From Lichenostomus cassidix (Eukaryota > Chordata > Aves > Passeriformes > Meliphagidae), in NCBI GenBank assembly GCA_008360975.2, contig CM039189.1, positions 10,482,056 to 10,546,055 of the forward strand: DNA of 64,000 bases, in the 5' to 3' direction. Below, piece after piece: positions 38,931-51,143 of the stretch. Under the pieces are notes generated by a model that saw only the letters and a program-made list of their open reading frames with translations, searched no databases and had not been told where the DNA came from. The position numbers and the translations under genes were made by a program. Position 1 is the first letter of the stretch, and each line of letters opens with the position of its first letter.

Positions 38931-41920
38931 AATCCTAAAGCACTCCTCTCCTGAGCACTTGCAGAGCTGAGTGACTGCCCTGGGGACTGATCACCTTCTC
39001 CTTACCTCCAAGCTCTCCTTGCTCAGACTGCCTCCACATCAAACTCCAAAACAGAGGTGCTGAACTCACTCACACTTTTATTTCTCTACGCCACATTTTT
39101 CTGTCTCCATGTCTTTTTAACAATTCTAGCATGTCACTTGCCTTATTTTCTTTAAATAGGTTCTTGGCCTGGGCTCATGGCTGTAGTATCTGAGCACCTT
39201 TCAGTCATGCATGAAGTGATGTGACTCATGTCAGGCTTGGGTGATTTGTTCTCTCTCCCCATTCTCTCACAAGAAGGAGGGCTGCACATGCTGTGCTGGA
39301 GTCTTTGTTTTGTTTGGGTAAAGTTTCATTTTGTGAGCTATTCCTGTGACCAAGAGGCAGGGGGTGTCACCCTCAATCTTCCTCCTTTCATCCCTTCAAT
39401 GTACTCTGCTGGTATGTTGAAGATTTTCACAATTTTAATGTTATCTCTGTGCTACATTCCTCTGATACCAAGAATATTTGGCATTGTATTTAATGGCTAA
39501 AACCATTCTGAAGTATTCTGTCTTCTGGTTTTGGTGCAAGTCAGTCTTTTACTATTAGAGGTCAAACAGAACATGCTGAGAACAAAGCAGTCCAGGAGTG
39601 TCCTGTCAGTTTTTACACCTTCCCCTTCATCAACCGCTGCTGGTAATAGCAGGGCACGGGGCTACATGGATATCTGGGCTGGACTGATCTGAACAGTTCT
39701 GTGTCCTGTTTCCCAAAAATCTTTGTTTTTCACAAACCCAGGAAAATTATATAATTTTTTCTACTTTACATTCCATGGGATATTAGCAGGAAGATAGCTT
39801 CTTGAAGGTGGGTTTAATTACAGTAAGAACTCCACTTTAGAAAATATATTGAAAGAAAATAGTGCGATCATCAGATTCATATTTGATTTAAGTGATGGAC
39901 TCAGTTTTTGCTCTCCCCATCCTCCAGCTACTTCTGAGTGGAAGAGAAAAGGAGTATCTGAGTTCAGGAGGAGAGGTATAATGAACCAGCTGATTTTTTA
40001 AAAGTAGGTGAAGAACCCTAAATTCTCAAACAATTCATCTTGGTGATCATGGAATAAAACTGCCACTCAAAATCTCACTTGCATAAGATACAAAATGATG
40101 TGTAAAAATGGTTGTACAAATAAGTTCCCTTGGGCATTCCTGTGGCTCACTGTAGCATCATATACTGTCTTAGGGATTGATTTAGAGCAATTGAAATGAA
40201 TAAAAATGAAACTGCAAAGATGAGGAGACAAGTCAGCTTCAGCTACTGTGGTTGGGTGTGGGTTTGCTTCAGGCAGCTGGGAGGAAGATGAGCCCATTCT
40301 TTTCCATGTCTTCTTCCCACCCACTGCTGCCATCCCCAGCATCAGGGACAGAGCAGAGCTGCCACTGAGGTGAGCCTTTCCCTATTCTCCTGATGAAAGG
40401 CATCTCCACACATGGCCAGGGACACTCAAAATTTTAAGAGCTTATCTTCACATACAGTTGAATCCAGACAAGCTGGTGCTGCCACCAAAAGAAGCATCCA
40501 CGTCATTCCCATGTGATACCCCACTTTCCATTACATTAACAGAAGTGACTGTAGTATCAATCAAATCAGGGGTCAATTCTAGATTAAAACTAATCTTGGA
40601 AAAAAAAAAAAAAGAAGCAAGTTTTAATGATGTGTTTTCCCTTCCAGCCTTGCATATGCTGGCAGCAGCACAAAGAGAAGGGCTGGGCTGAGGGCTTGTG
40701 GCAGGAGGAAGGCAGGGATGCTTTCCACACCAGGACTCCTTTATGGTTTTTTGTTGTTGGACAATTGACACTTCCTTCTGCAGTCTAAATTATACGTAAA
40801 ATTACAGCCTAATGTAAAAGGTATTGCTTTGTGCCTACTTTGATTTTAAAAGGTTTCCCTGGGTTAAAATATCTATCAGTGCTTCCATCTGTAGGACCGA
40901 AGGCTCTGCATGATTTTGTTGCTGTGTTCTGTGCTGGCTGTGTAAAGCAGCTATAAATTCAGGAGGCTGCTTTGCATTACCATTGGGGCACAATGCAGCC
41001 CACACTGGGGTAAATCAGGGACGTACTTCATCTTTTTATATGTTGCATCCAAGACACAAAAGGAGAGAGAACCTCCGTGCCAGAGACAGAATCATCTCCA
41101 CCCTCTGGTTTTTCCAGCTCTGAGCAGGGAGGCAGCCCCTCACAGTAGCAACAATTACAATTCCCCCAGCCCAAGCCTGGCAACAAACACCCTCTTCTCC
41201 TCCTGTTTCCTATCTGAGTCGCTAACCCAAATTCCCAGCAGGATGCTGAGCCTGAGGCTTCCCCTCCACAGCTGGAGGCACTGACATGCTGGAGAACAGG
41301 CGGAAGAGGGAGCTGCTTGAAGATGAGCATGGAGGCTATAGGGAAAAATGGGACACCTACGGAATTTGGCAGAGGCTGGGCTGCAGAATGTGAGTTGAAG
41401 ATGGAGAAAGAAGTAAGAGGTAGTCGGAGGCACACACAAGTTGGCAGCTCTGCCCCCAGAAACCTCCCTCCAGGTGGCTGCATTGCACCTCCAGCCTGCT
41501 GCTCATAGAGTCCTCCACAACCCCACGTCCTTCTCCAGCCTCCTGCTGAGCACAGAACTTCCTGCAGCCCAGCTGCCCTCTGCAAGCCATCCTTCATTCC
41601 ACCTGATTCCGACTGCTGGCACTGCTGCCATGTCTTCGGTGGGCTCCAGCTCCAGGCATTCAATTACATCCCTTTGGAAGCTGTTTAACTCTATTGTGGT
41701 TAAAAATATGCATCTTCATTTCTACTTTGAATTTGTCCATTTTCATCTTTATTAGCTTTTATTATCCTGCTCTTATCTGCTAGAGAACCCTCTAATATTG
41801 AAAGGCTGCAGACAGCTGGAATCCTCCTAAGAGCTGAGTTTTTGCTTCAGGAACTGCAGCATACACTCCTTGTGGAAAAACCATTTTTCCACTCTTCCTT
41901 CTTTGAAAGTTTATATCTGA

Positions 41921-41938
41921 TTTTTTTTTTTTTTTTTT
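41921..41938. repeat. Poly-T run, 18 bases
   Basis: An uninterrupted T run. It could be the poly-A tail of an old minus-strand retroposed sequence, but no body is recognisable next to it. Confidence 0.85.
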
Positions 41939-42559
41939 GAGGGGCAGTTGTGCTGCTGACACTTGGGTGTCTCACTAGAACTCTCTCCAGGTGCAGGGAT
42001 TTTAGCAGAGGTTTCCAAATTGTCAAAACTAGGCAAATGGGCTGGAGCTCAAACTTCAGCTCTGAAGACAAGGTCTAGATGTCCAGGCTGGGAGTAGAAA
42101 CATTTTTTTGTGGGTGAGGAGTGCAGATAACACTGCAGAGTATATGGGCAGTGGTGTGGCATGTCCCCAGTGTCCCCATGCTGTGCCTTCCCACAGGACC
42201 CTGGCAGGTGAGGAAGGCTTTGAGGAAAGGCATGCCTTGAAGGTGATGTCCCTCAGAGTCTTCTTGGGGTGTTTCTTCATCCAACTCATAATTCATGTCT
42301 TATTTATGCTTCCCTAGTGCATAACCAGACATGCTGTGAGACTCTGTATGAAAATGCTATAAAGTAAAGAAGAGTTTTTATTGCATTGGCTTAAAGACTG
42401 CATCAGTCTTTCAAATGGCATTTAGTATTGCCACTTTGACTCTATAGATACAGCCCTGTCATGCTGCCATCATAAACTTCAACTTACAGCTTTGACCACG
42501 AGGCTGCACTTGGCAGTGACAACCCAGCCAAGGAGGACGGAATCCTTTCCCAAGCTGAA

Positions 42560-43110
42560 GATACATAATCCCTTGGAAAATAATTTGTGTGTGAAAAAAC
42601 ACACATTAGTGGGATTTGTTGTTTGTATAACCCGAGAATGGTTTTAATTAAACAATAAATCTAAGAAGCAATTAGGCAAAAAGGGGTTGAGGCAGAATTG
42701 GTATTTTGAGAGAAAGCTGAGATATTGCACTTTAAAAATCAGGCGGGCTGCATGTTCAGCAAGTATCTGCTGCAGCACCTGTGGAAGAGCCACAGTGTGG
42801 TGTTGCATAAATAGATGCCTATCAGGCGAGAAGCTCCATGGGTAGATATGTAATTATACAACTTTAAAAGGGAAGGCATAATATTTATACTGCAGCCTGG
42901 ATTGGCTTCAATCATGTGCATAATACATTTATTTGAAAACATCCTAATTATGTGTTTACCTGACAGAAGGAGCCATTACAATCACCCTGGCATGTAAACC
43001 CCTTTTATAAATCTTCCTGCTTTTGCCTTTACCCAAGGGACCTACACCAACTGCACATTTATGATTATTTATTTTAATCTGTGAAATATATAAATAGTAG
43101 TATTCTTAAA
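42560..43110. promoter_or_regulatory. Candidate conserved non-coding element (homeodomain/forkhead-type motifs)
   Basis: AT-rich but not repetitive sequence, with TTTAATTAAAC near 42643, TAATTA at 42945-42950 immediately followed by TGTTTAC at 42953-42959 (forkhead core), ATAATTTG, and several ATTTAT/ATAAATA motifs. No frame is open and no repeat family matches. Vertebrate developmental enhancers in gene deserts often look like this. Without an alignment this is inference. Confidence 0.3.
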
Positions 43111-43114
43111 GGAT

Positions 43115-43670
43115 ATCATTAAAATATTCTGGACTTATTTTTCTCTTCATTTTATATTTCTGGGTTTTTTCTTAAAGCTTTTCTGAGCAGCGATGTTGCA
43201 TTTCATATGCAGGGAAAAATGCATTCTTAACACCCTAGAAATAATAACAAACCCCTTGAAAGATTTAAATTAGTTTGTTCCCTGAATTAAATGTCCCATC
43301 TGCTTCCCTTCCCTCCCCAAACCTCTTCTCACCACCCCCTGGTGCGCGTGCACATGGGTTTGTGGTTTGTTTTTTTTCCTGGCGTTGCTTCTGAATTCCA
43401 TCAAATGCACAGCTATTCCAGCCTGCTGGGGTTGTGCCTTGAAAACCAGGTTTGGAGGTTGTGCTGGGTGTTGAGTGCAGGCATCAAACCCCCTGCTCAG
43501 GAGCTGCACAGTCCGGGGTGGGAACTTGCTTGTGGCTGCTGGAGTGAAACACCAGGGCTTGGGCTGTGTGTTTGGTTTAAAATCAGAGCATTGGAGCATT
43601 TTGTAGCAAGGCAAGCGAATATCAAGAATCCAAACAAGTTTGCCAACAGTTGTAAGGGGGAAGGGCAGTG
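43115..43670. other. No gene recognised
   Basis: The AT-rich left half passes into a moderately GC-rich stretch with overlapping open frames on both strands (43270-43707). These are shadows of one another and resemble no known protein. Confidence 0.5.
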
Positions 43671-43679
43671 GGGGGGATG

Positions 43680-44420
43680 CCCAGCAATTTTGACAATATC
43701 TTTCTGAATAATGCTGCTTGTCTAATATACTCGCAAGATAAAGGAAATTCTAATTTAAGACTGGCTCCATTCTACACTCGCAGGGCTCTCTCTCAGTCTC
43801 TGTTTCTCTCTTCCCCACCCTCTCTCTCTTATTTCCCTCCTTGTAGAGAGAATACTTCAGTCATATTAGAGAATGGCCTGGCAGCCTTAAATGCACATCA
43901 TCTCCCTCATTAGAGACGAAATAGAACATGTAAATATTTTCAAACATGATGTTTTGTTGAATCTCTTCTTGTAACTCATGCTGATCATTAGCTCGTGTTT
44001 TAGCCATTTATAATGAAAATGCATTCATTTAAATTTACCCGTGCTTTTGGGAAATATCTGATTTCAAATTTAAGAAAAAGGGAGGTAGACATGGTACTTC
44101 TTGCTGGTTGCATGTCCTGCCAGTCTGATTACACAATCTGTTATAATTATGCTGAGCTCTGCAGTCCTTCAGGGAGCCAAGTCATACAGCAGAATGACTG
44201 CTAATTGCTAGGGGTAAAACCTGGGGCCCATTGAAGTCAATAGCAAAATTTCTGCTAATTTCGTAGAGAGTATTTCTAAGACCATCTTCAGAATGATAAA
44301 CATCAACATTATTTAATGTACTAACTTAACCGAAAGGAAAACCAAATCTATCATTAATATTATATGGAGGCTAATAAACTCAATTTCTTGAACACTTAAG
44401 TTATATGAAATTTAAAAATC
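43680..44420. promoter_or_regulatory. Candidate conserved non-coding block with pyrimidine tract
   Basis: This contains a CT-rich tract (about 43785-43850), then sequence rich in ATTA/TAAT-type cores (GCTGATCATTAGC, CCATTTATAATG, TGCTAATTGCTAG) and the phrase CCCATTGAAGTCAATAGC near 44228. That last phrase recurs in old amniote repeats, so part of this block may be an exapted fossil repeat. No coding frame is present. Its regulatory role is inferred from composition only. Confidence 0.28.
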
Positions 44421-44424
44421 TTTA

Positions 44425-46255
44425 GGTCATCATTATTGAGGAAAACAGAGTTTCTTAATTTAAACGGACCAAGATAATTCCCTCTAATACAATTTGTTAT
44501 GCCTTTGCAAAATTTATGATGGAAAGCTCTATGTCTGTGTAGTTTTTATGCCTGGGCAAAATGGCAGGATGGATTTGCTGAAAGACTTCAAAATGCAATC
44601 TGAGCCAAGATTCAACATCCAGCAGATTTTGGGTAAAGACAATTATGAGCTCTTGAAAGGGGTGAGTGAGGTGTAAGATATATTTCAGTGACACCAGCTG
44701 TCTTCCCTTTGCCATAGTGTGAGGGGTGGCACTGCACTTTTGGGATACTTGGGACAGGTGGCTGCTGCCCAGCTCCCAAATCCTCTGAGAGCCAAGGTCC
44801 TTCTCCACCTCCTCCAGCATCTCCTGGCCATGCCCATCTGCCTCCATCCCACTGCTGAGCTCTGGTGGGGATGCATTCTGATGTGTGCTGTATCCCTTCT
44901 GCATGGCTTCCCTGGGACTTTGAATTCTTTCTTCCAGTTCATATTTATTCCAAATTAACATTTAAGTTTGCATTGGGCAGTATTTTTCATTGTTGGAACA
45001 TAACCTCAAGAAAAACAAATTTAAGAATCAGCATGGAAGATTTCATGTTCATAGAAGAACATGAAATCCTGACTAATCTTCATCATTTTTTAAAAAGAGA
45101 ATCAGTCAGGATGAAACTGTAAAGCTGTGCCTAAGATAATTAATTTTTAAAACCTTTTTTTTGATAAGTGTATTTGGAATGAAAACAATCCTAATGGTAA
45201 TATTGGTCTATTACTAGAAATGATGAAATTGTAAAAGCACAATTTTTTATAAAACATCATCCTCTGTCTGCAGAAGAAAAGATGGATCACGTTGTCATGT
45301 TAAATGATGGTGGGACATAATTAACTCTCGTTGATCATGGAAGGCAATGCACAGCACCATTTTTGAGCCAGTATCTTTAGATAATTTGCACCAATGATCT
45401 TTTAGGAGCCAGTCAGGAAGCTGTACAGATGATTACCATCGGTTTTCGAGAGGTTTTGGAACTAAGCAAAGTTCAGGATCTATTAAAAAACTAATATGGT
45501 TTGAATATTTAAGAAGAGACAGTTATAGGCCCTTCATCTTGACAACTAACCACAGCAAAAGAATTAAATGACTGATACAGCATTCTGGTGAAGAATTAAA
45601 ACTGGCAAATATAACTCACCCCCACTGAATTTATGGAAAATACCAAGCTAATTTGATATACTTTTGAATAGCTGACAAATTCAATTCTAAAAAGCAATAG
45701 TCTATTAATACCATCTACAGCTAGACTTCTAATTGCCTAATACCAAACATTCTCCTTAATAAATTAGAAACATGCAAGCAAACATGCTAAGGATTAAATG
45801 AATCTGAGGGTGGCTCCTCAACAGTTCTGGCACAAGTTTGGCACTGTAATGGCAAATGAGGAATGCTCACAGGAGATGTGAATAAAGAGCCAAAGCAATC
45901 AGCTCCTGGCCATGCACATTTTGAACATTTTAGCAGTGAAGAAAAAAAGAAAACATAAATTGTTAATCATTAGTTTGTCGATGGCACAAAAATTGTGGAA
46001 GTATTGAAATGCGGAAAGCCTTGATACAAGATGAAAGAAGACAGTCTGCACCAAAGGCTTATCTTGGCAACATGCCTTCTTCACAGTATGCCCTAAAATA
46101 GTATTTTCATTCTCCATCAAAGGCTAAGAATATACCAGAAACCATAAGCTTACACTTAATACTTTTTATAATATGTATGCAGAACATTATAGAGTTTACA
46201 GAAACCTAAGAACATGTATTCAGCCACTCAGGTCAGAGAGGAATTAGCTAGGGCT
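44425..46255. other. No gene recognised
   Basis: AT-rich sequence; open frames are at most 154 codons (minus, 44497-44961) and unlike any family I recognise. The part 45260-45640 has the texture of decayed LINE sequence, but I could not anchor it to a family. Confidence 0.45.
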
Positions 46256-46259
46256 GTAA

Positions 46260-47550
46260 CACATCGGCACTTTTCAGTTTCTAAAAGAAAATTTGCAACC
46301 ACAGGATTGTGTTTCATAGCGACAAATGTGCCTATCCTTCATGAATTTGTCTAATCCCATTCTAAGCCCATTTATACTCTGCAGTATCTCGTGACAATGA
46401 ATTCCACAAATTTATATATATATATACATATATATATCTTGTGTGGAAAAGTGCTTCCTTTTGTTGGTTTTACACCTGTGACCCATTTCAGCTGGGAGCT
46501 TGCCAGTTCCTGTGTAGTGAGAAAGAATGAGTAGTTTATTTTGGATCACTTTCTCCACATCATTTTTGATTTTACAGACTTCTATGGCATCTCCTCAGCT
46601 CTGTCTTTTACAGGGTGCATGATCCTAATTGTTCCTTGCACAGGCATTGTTCCAGGACTTGCTGCCCTTAGAGGCCTCAAGAAAGTTATGGGGAAGCACA
46701 CCAAAAGTTTGTGGAGACCAAGCAGGGGATGACAGCGATAGGTACATTCCTGGTCTATGCTCCCTCATCCCACCATTCACAACTCAGGTTTTTCTTATGC
46801 CAGAAAAGATGAGCATTGTTCTGCTCAGTTTCTTCTTTAACGCTGTGACCCTTCATCATGCTCAGCATCCTCTGGCAGCAAAGTTCCTCACCTCATTTGC
46901 TTCTCCTCTGAAGGGGCATCTCCTCTGCTTGGTGTTGAACTTCCATCTGGTTGCTTGGCTCGTGCTGCAACCTCTTGTATTGAAAAAGCCATTGGAGAGT
47001 AAATCCCAATTCATCTTTTCTGGCCTGTAAAGGACCTTATAAACATTCAGCATGGTTTGTGTCAGTTCAGGTCAGGAGTCCTCATCTGTTCAGCCACTCC
47101 TGTATCCCTGTGTACTTGGAGTTTTGAACTTCCTTTGGTACTCTACTCCCATCTTTTCCAGCTCAGCTCTCTGCTTTTCCCAATGGGGAGCCAGAGCTGC
47201 ACCTAGCATCTGCACTGCTACTGACCTGCTGCTGTTTAGTGGTTTGGTCTGTATTCCTTTCTAAGTTTTTCTATTGCTTTTCTGATCTCTGCTGAGCACT
47301 GCGATGACATTTCCAGGCATTTCTCTGTGATAACCTCAAAATCTTTTCTCTGTGTGGTAACAGTCAACTCACAGACCAACACATGTACTTGAAATTAGAT
47401 TTGTGTATTCTCATTACAGCACCTTGCAGATATCTACATTGGTTTTAGTGACATTTTATTGTCCAGTCATTCTGAATTGTAAGATCTTTCTAATCTCTTC
47501 CTGGTAAATTCTTGTCCTTTAACCTTGAATAACTACTGTCAACAAATTTT
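46260..47550 (-). mobile_element. CR1/L3-type LINE 3' region, copy 1 (antisense)
   Basis: The plus strand is the reverse complement of the LINE 3' region. In order one can see AATTCCACAAATTTA with an embedded (TA)n tract, GAAAAGTGCTTCCTTTTGTT, TTTCTCCACATCATTTTTGA, a TTGTTCCTTGCACAGGCATT segment, the GCTGAGCACTGCGATGACAT segment near 47292, TGTGTGGTAACAGTCAACTC near 47352, and TTTATTGTCCAGTCATTCTG near 47456. It is a long copy for such an old element. No intact frame remains. Its sense strand is minus, the same as the copy that follows. Confidence 0.75.
46412..46438. repeat. (TA)n tract within LINE copy
   Basis: An alternating TA tract with one C interruption that expanded inside the LINE 3' region. 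Confidence 0.9.
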
Positions 47551-47564
47551 TTCGCTTCACTCTT

Positions 47565-48150
47565 CAACCTTTCTTTTCCAAATGTCTGGTGCCTCTACTG
47601 ATAGCACAGGCTTTTGTACCTCTCCCAGGACATTGGCATGATCTTGAAATAGGGAGGGAAGAAAGAAGAAGAAGAAATAAAAAGAAGGAATCAGTTCTGG
47701 TTGCAGTATTCGAAACATGGCTGTAAGGTGGATTCACCTGTAAGTTAGACTTAGACAGACATGACAGAGAATGACAGTGATTTTCTCTGCTTTGTTCTCC
47801 ACTCTTCTCAAAATAATTAATAATCTCAGATTTACTTTTTAGACTGGCGCTGAGTGGTGAGGTATTGCTTTCAGGGAGCCATCTGCAGTGGCTCCACAAC
47901 CCCTTTCATAGTACAAACAACTCATTCAGGGCCCAAGATTTTATATGTTGCGTTAAGGTTGCTTTTCCCCTGTGCATTATTTTGCAGTTACAAATACTGA
48001 ATTTAATTTTTAAACTCACTGATTCAATATTAGGCGATCACCCTCTACTCATTGCAATCAGCTTTGGTTGTGTTTAGCTTCATTTCAGTAACCTGAATAA
48101 TCTTGTATCATCCTCGGGCTGTGTCACCTCACTACTCACCCTCTGCTTCC
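47565..48150 (-). mobile_element. CR1/L3-type LINE fragment, copy 2 (antisense, abutting copy 1)
   Basis: The same LINE region begins again. AACCTTTCTTTTCCAAATGT, CTGGTTGCAGTATTCGAAAC near 47697, the AGACTGGCGCTGAGTGGTGA segment near 47842, GTGCATTATTTTGCAGTTAC near 47972, and the AATAATCTTGTATCATCCTC segment near 48096 appear in the expected order. It repeats consensus positions already covered by copy 1, so this is a second insertion or a duplication rather than a continuation. It is heavily decayed. Confidence 0.7.
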
Positions 48151-48154
48151 AGAC

Positions 48155-50480
48155 TCCTTCAAAGATGTCTCGAGAAACCTCTGTGCCTGCGACAGAGTGA
48201 GGGAACCCTGCAAATGGTGTTTGCCAGCCCGCCAGGGGTAAGTGGGTGGTGAAGGAGGAAAGTGAGTACTCGTGTTGCCAGTTTCTGCTTTGGGAAAGAA
48301 GGTCCCTCCAACTGGCATGAACTGCTGTGCTGCCTGCCAGGACCGACGGCTGCTACCCCACAGCTACTCTTCCAGGCGTCACAGGTGATGAACAGCAAAG
48401 AAACATTTACTGAGCAAGCCAGAATGCAGTGTATAACACAGGAGCAGGCAAACGGTATCTGTTTCAGTATAAGCAATTTTTTATCTATAAACAAAGAAGG
48501 ATGCCTACAAATAAGGAATGAGGACTTTGGAAGCGTTGACTCTGAGAAGGACTCATGGGTCTTGGCGGGGAATCACTTGCAGATGAGCTGCCAGTGTGGT
48601 TTGGGGCCAAAAGTGCTGGAGAAACTCGGATATGTAGAAATAGAGCAGCCAAGTGCTGGCCAGGAGATCCCATTGTCTCTGTGCTTGGCCGTGGTGTGGC
48701 CTCTTTATTGCTATACATAATAATATCTACAATGTAATATAATAGAAAGCTTACTTTATTAATACATATTACATAAAACTTTATTATTTTCCTTGATATA
48801 ATTATTCCTTTTGGTCAAATTTCATAGCCCCTGGATGATGGGCTCAACTAAACCTCAGCTATTGTCATACCTCAAAAGTTAATTGAGACTGGTGTAACAG
48901 GGGAAGTGGGATGCCAGAGGGGTGAATGATGAGCAACAGTAAACTATGGCCTGCAGATTACATGGAGCTTCCAGCAGGTTGCCACAGGCTTAGTACTTAG
49001 GCAAAGTATTAATTAACTTCTATAGTAATGATCTGCAGTGGAGTATTAATAGCACACTGTGTGCATGCAGATCATCCTAAAGCTGGGAATTTTGTGCACA
49101 CCAGTGAAGAAACATAAATAACACAAAAGGATCATGAACCTCTGCAGTATGGGCAGGAGCTTCCATAGCAAACAATCTGTAGCTTGGAAAGACAGGGGTG
49201 GTTGGGCAGACCGTGGGGAAATGGGGTCTCTGTTTGATCCATCCCTGTTCAGTGTTTCAATGCTGAATAGAATCTGCCTGGTCAAGAGATCATGTTTTTA
49301 AGGTGAATCTTTGCAGGGTCAGTGTTCCTGCTGGTGGGCTCTGAGCCTTGCAAGGAGGTGTGTGTTGGGCACACACCTGGATATCTTGGGAGTTTTCCTT
49401 GGCTCCTTTCTGCATATTTGAGTACCAATATTTAAAAACCTATTTTATGAACATGCTGTCTTGGTACAGTATCACTTTTCAGGGTCACTGCCAAAGCAGG
49501 ACAAATTGTTAAACTGTGGATCTGGGAAGTCTGTGGAGCCCAACATGGGAGGCTGTTTGGTTCGGATGATAAAAGGATATAAACAGCAATTCTGGGCTGA
49601 AATCAAATGGAAAAAAATTGATAATGACATGTGGATATAATTACAGTGAAGGACACCCAATACCAATGGAGGAAAGGAAAACATGCCTTTGGGAGGACCT
49701 TGCAGGGAGTCACGTCCACAGGGGAAGAGTTGAGTTGGTCACCAAAGACCTTTAAATTTGGCCTGTGCCTGCAAGCTCTTGTCAGCACCTGCTCGGGTGT
49801 CCCCTGAGGCAGACCTAGGGCTGTCTCAGGCTCCAACCAAAACTCCTCCATGGGGTGGTTTTGCAGATGTTACTTTCTGAAGTGCCTCTTCACCACTGTG
49901 TGGCAGCACTGCATACCGGATTTGTCCTCACCTACCTCCTAGCCAGAGCGTGCCCTGGATTTATGGAAGTGGTCATAGTACTCAATCCTCCAAGCAGCTG
50001 CTCTGACACAGTCATGGGGATGGATGGCAATGCTCCCAGGTCTTGCTGGAGTCTCCTTCCTGCATCCTGCCCCAGCTGGAGTGGGAAAGTGCCCTGTGTG
50101 GTCAGCACCTGGCAGCTCCTCCAGGAGTGGCTGCTCTGCAAATGAGACACCAACCCAACTCCCATGTCCCAGTGGGACCCTGGAACCCTGTGCCACTGCT
50201 GCCTCGGCATGGGACAGAAGAGAGAGCCAACTCCAGGGCCAGCAGCAGAGCTTCTTGCCACAGCAAACATGCAAACTCTCTGACTCACTTTGTGTCTCTG
50301 CTCTGCCAGGTATTATTTTATTGGTGAGCCAGACCTTCAAACTTCTTTCCTACTTTTATCTGCCAGCCATTAGCAGTGGATGAGGAGCAGGCACATGGGC
50401 TGCTCCTTGCCGTCATCCTGCTGCTGCATCACTCCAGCCTTGTGTGCCAAGGGGAGCTGAGTGCCCTGCCTGGGAATGCT
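48155..50480. other. No gene recognised
   Basis: Open frames here (for example 48262-48720 plus, 49932-50340 minus) overlap in several frames and match nothing I know. The base composition is unremarkable. Confidence 0.5.
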
Positions 50481-50489
50481 CATTGCTGA

Positions 50490-50750
50490 GAAAATCTTAC
50501 ATCCAGCCTCAGATTCTCCTTTTTAACTTCAGGCTCCTTGTCCTACCATCTTCTGAGACTCTGAACTAATTCCCTTCCTTCATTTATATTGTTACCTTGA
50601 AGGTATTTATAGAGCAAGACTACATCCCTTCTGACTCTTCACACTGCTAATTTATAAAACCTTGGTTCCTTCAGTCTTTCATAACCATGTGCCTTAATCC
50701 TGGCATCATTCCTATTACTTCTATTTCTCAAAGAGGAGGGACGTTTTTTA
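50490..50750 (-). mobile_element. CR1-type LINE tail (antisense)
   Basis: TATTTATAGAGCAAGACTAC, the CATCCCTTCTGACTCTTCAC segment, AACCTTGGTTCCTTCAGTCT, TTTCATAACCATGTGCCTTA and CTGGCATCATTCCTATTACT follow the order of the CR1 3' UTR-proximal region in reverse complement. It is a short 3' fragment, as most avian CR1 copies are because of 5' truncation. Confidence 0.6.
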
Positions 50751-51143
50751 TATTTTAAACTTGGAACAACCTGCATTCAGGTCAGGCAAGTGGACACCCA
50801 CAATGACAGTCTGCCCACATCTCAGCCACTTGGGCTCTTCTCCCCACGGGGAGGCAGGCAAGAGGAGCCCAGTGCAAGTCGGGTCCATCTTCAGGGCTGA
50901 TGCACAGCTGGCAGGCACTCAAACATGGTTGGAAAAAAAGCATGGGGTGAGGGACCACACTGGCAGCGCTGCTGAGGTGGGACACTGGAGCAGGGGCTGG
51001 CATGGCAGGTCCTGTACAGCACTTTTCCCAACCCTCCCTCCTGAGCAGCATCAGCTCTGTTTAACTGTATGATTATACAGTGTTAGCCTGGCTCTCACCC
51101 AGTAGCCTTGATCTCCCTGCTTCCCAGAACCCAAGCCATTTTT

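Larger units (their letters stand above)
35835..42550. other. No gene recognised; mixed non-coding DNA
   Basis: This holds a (CA)n tract (38911-38930), poly-T and poly-A runs (about 36190-36205, 40601-40613, 41921-41938) and a GCACTTTGAGATGG phrase near 38640 that recalls MIR-class SINE ends. A 211-codon minus frame at 41028-41663 is long but unlike any family I know and is open in shadow frames too. No splice-supported exon was found. Confidence 0.5.
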
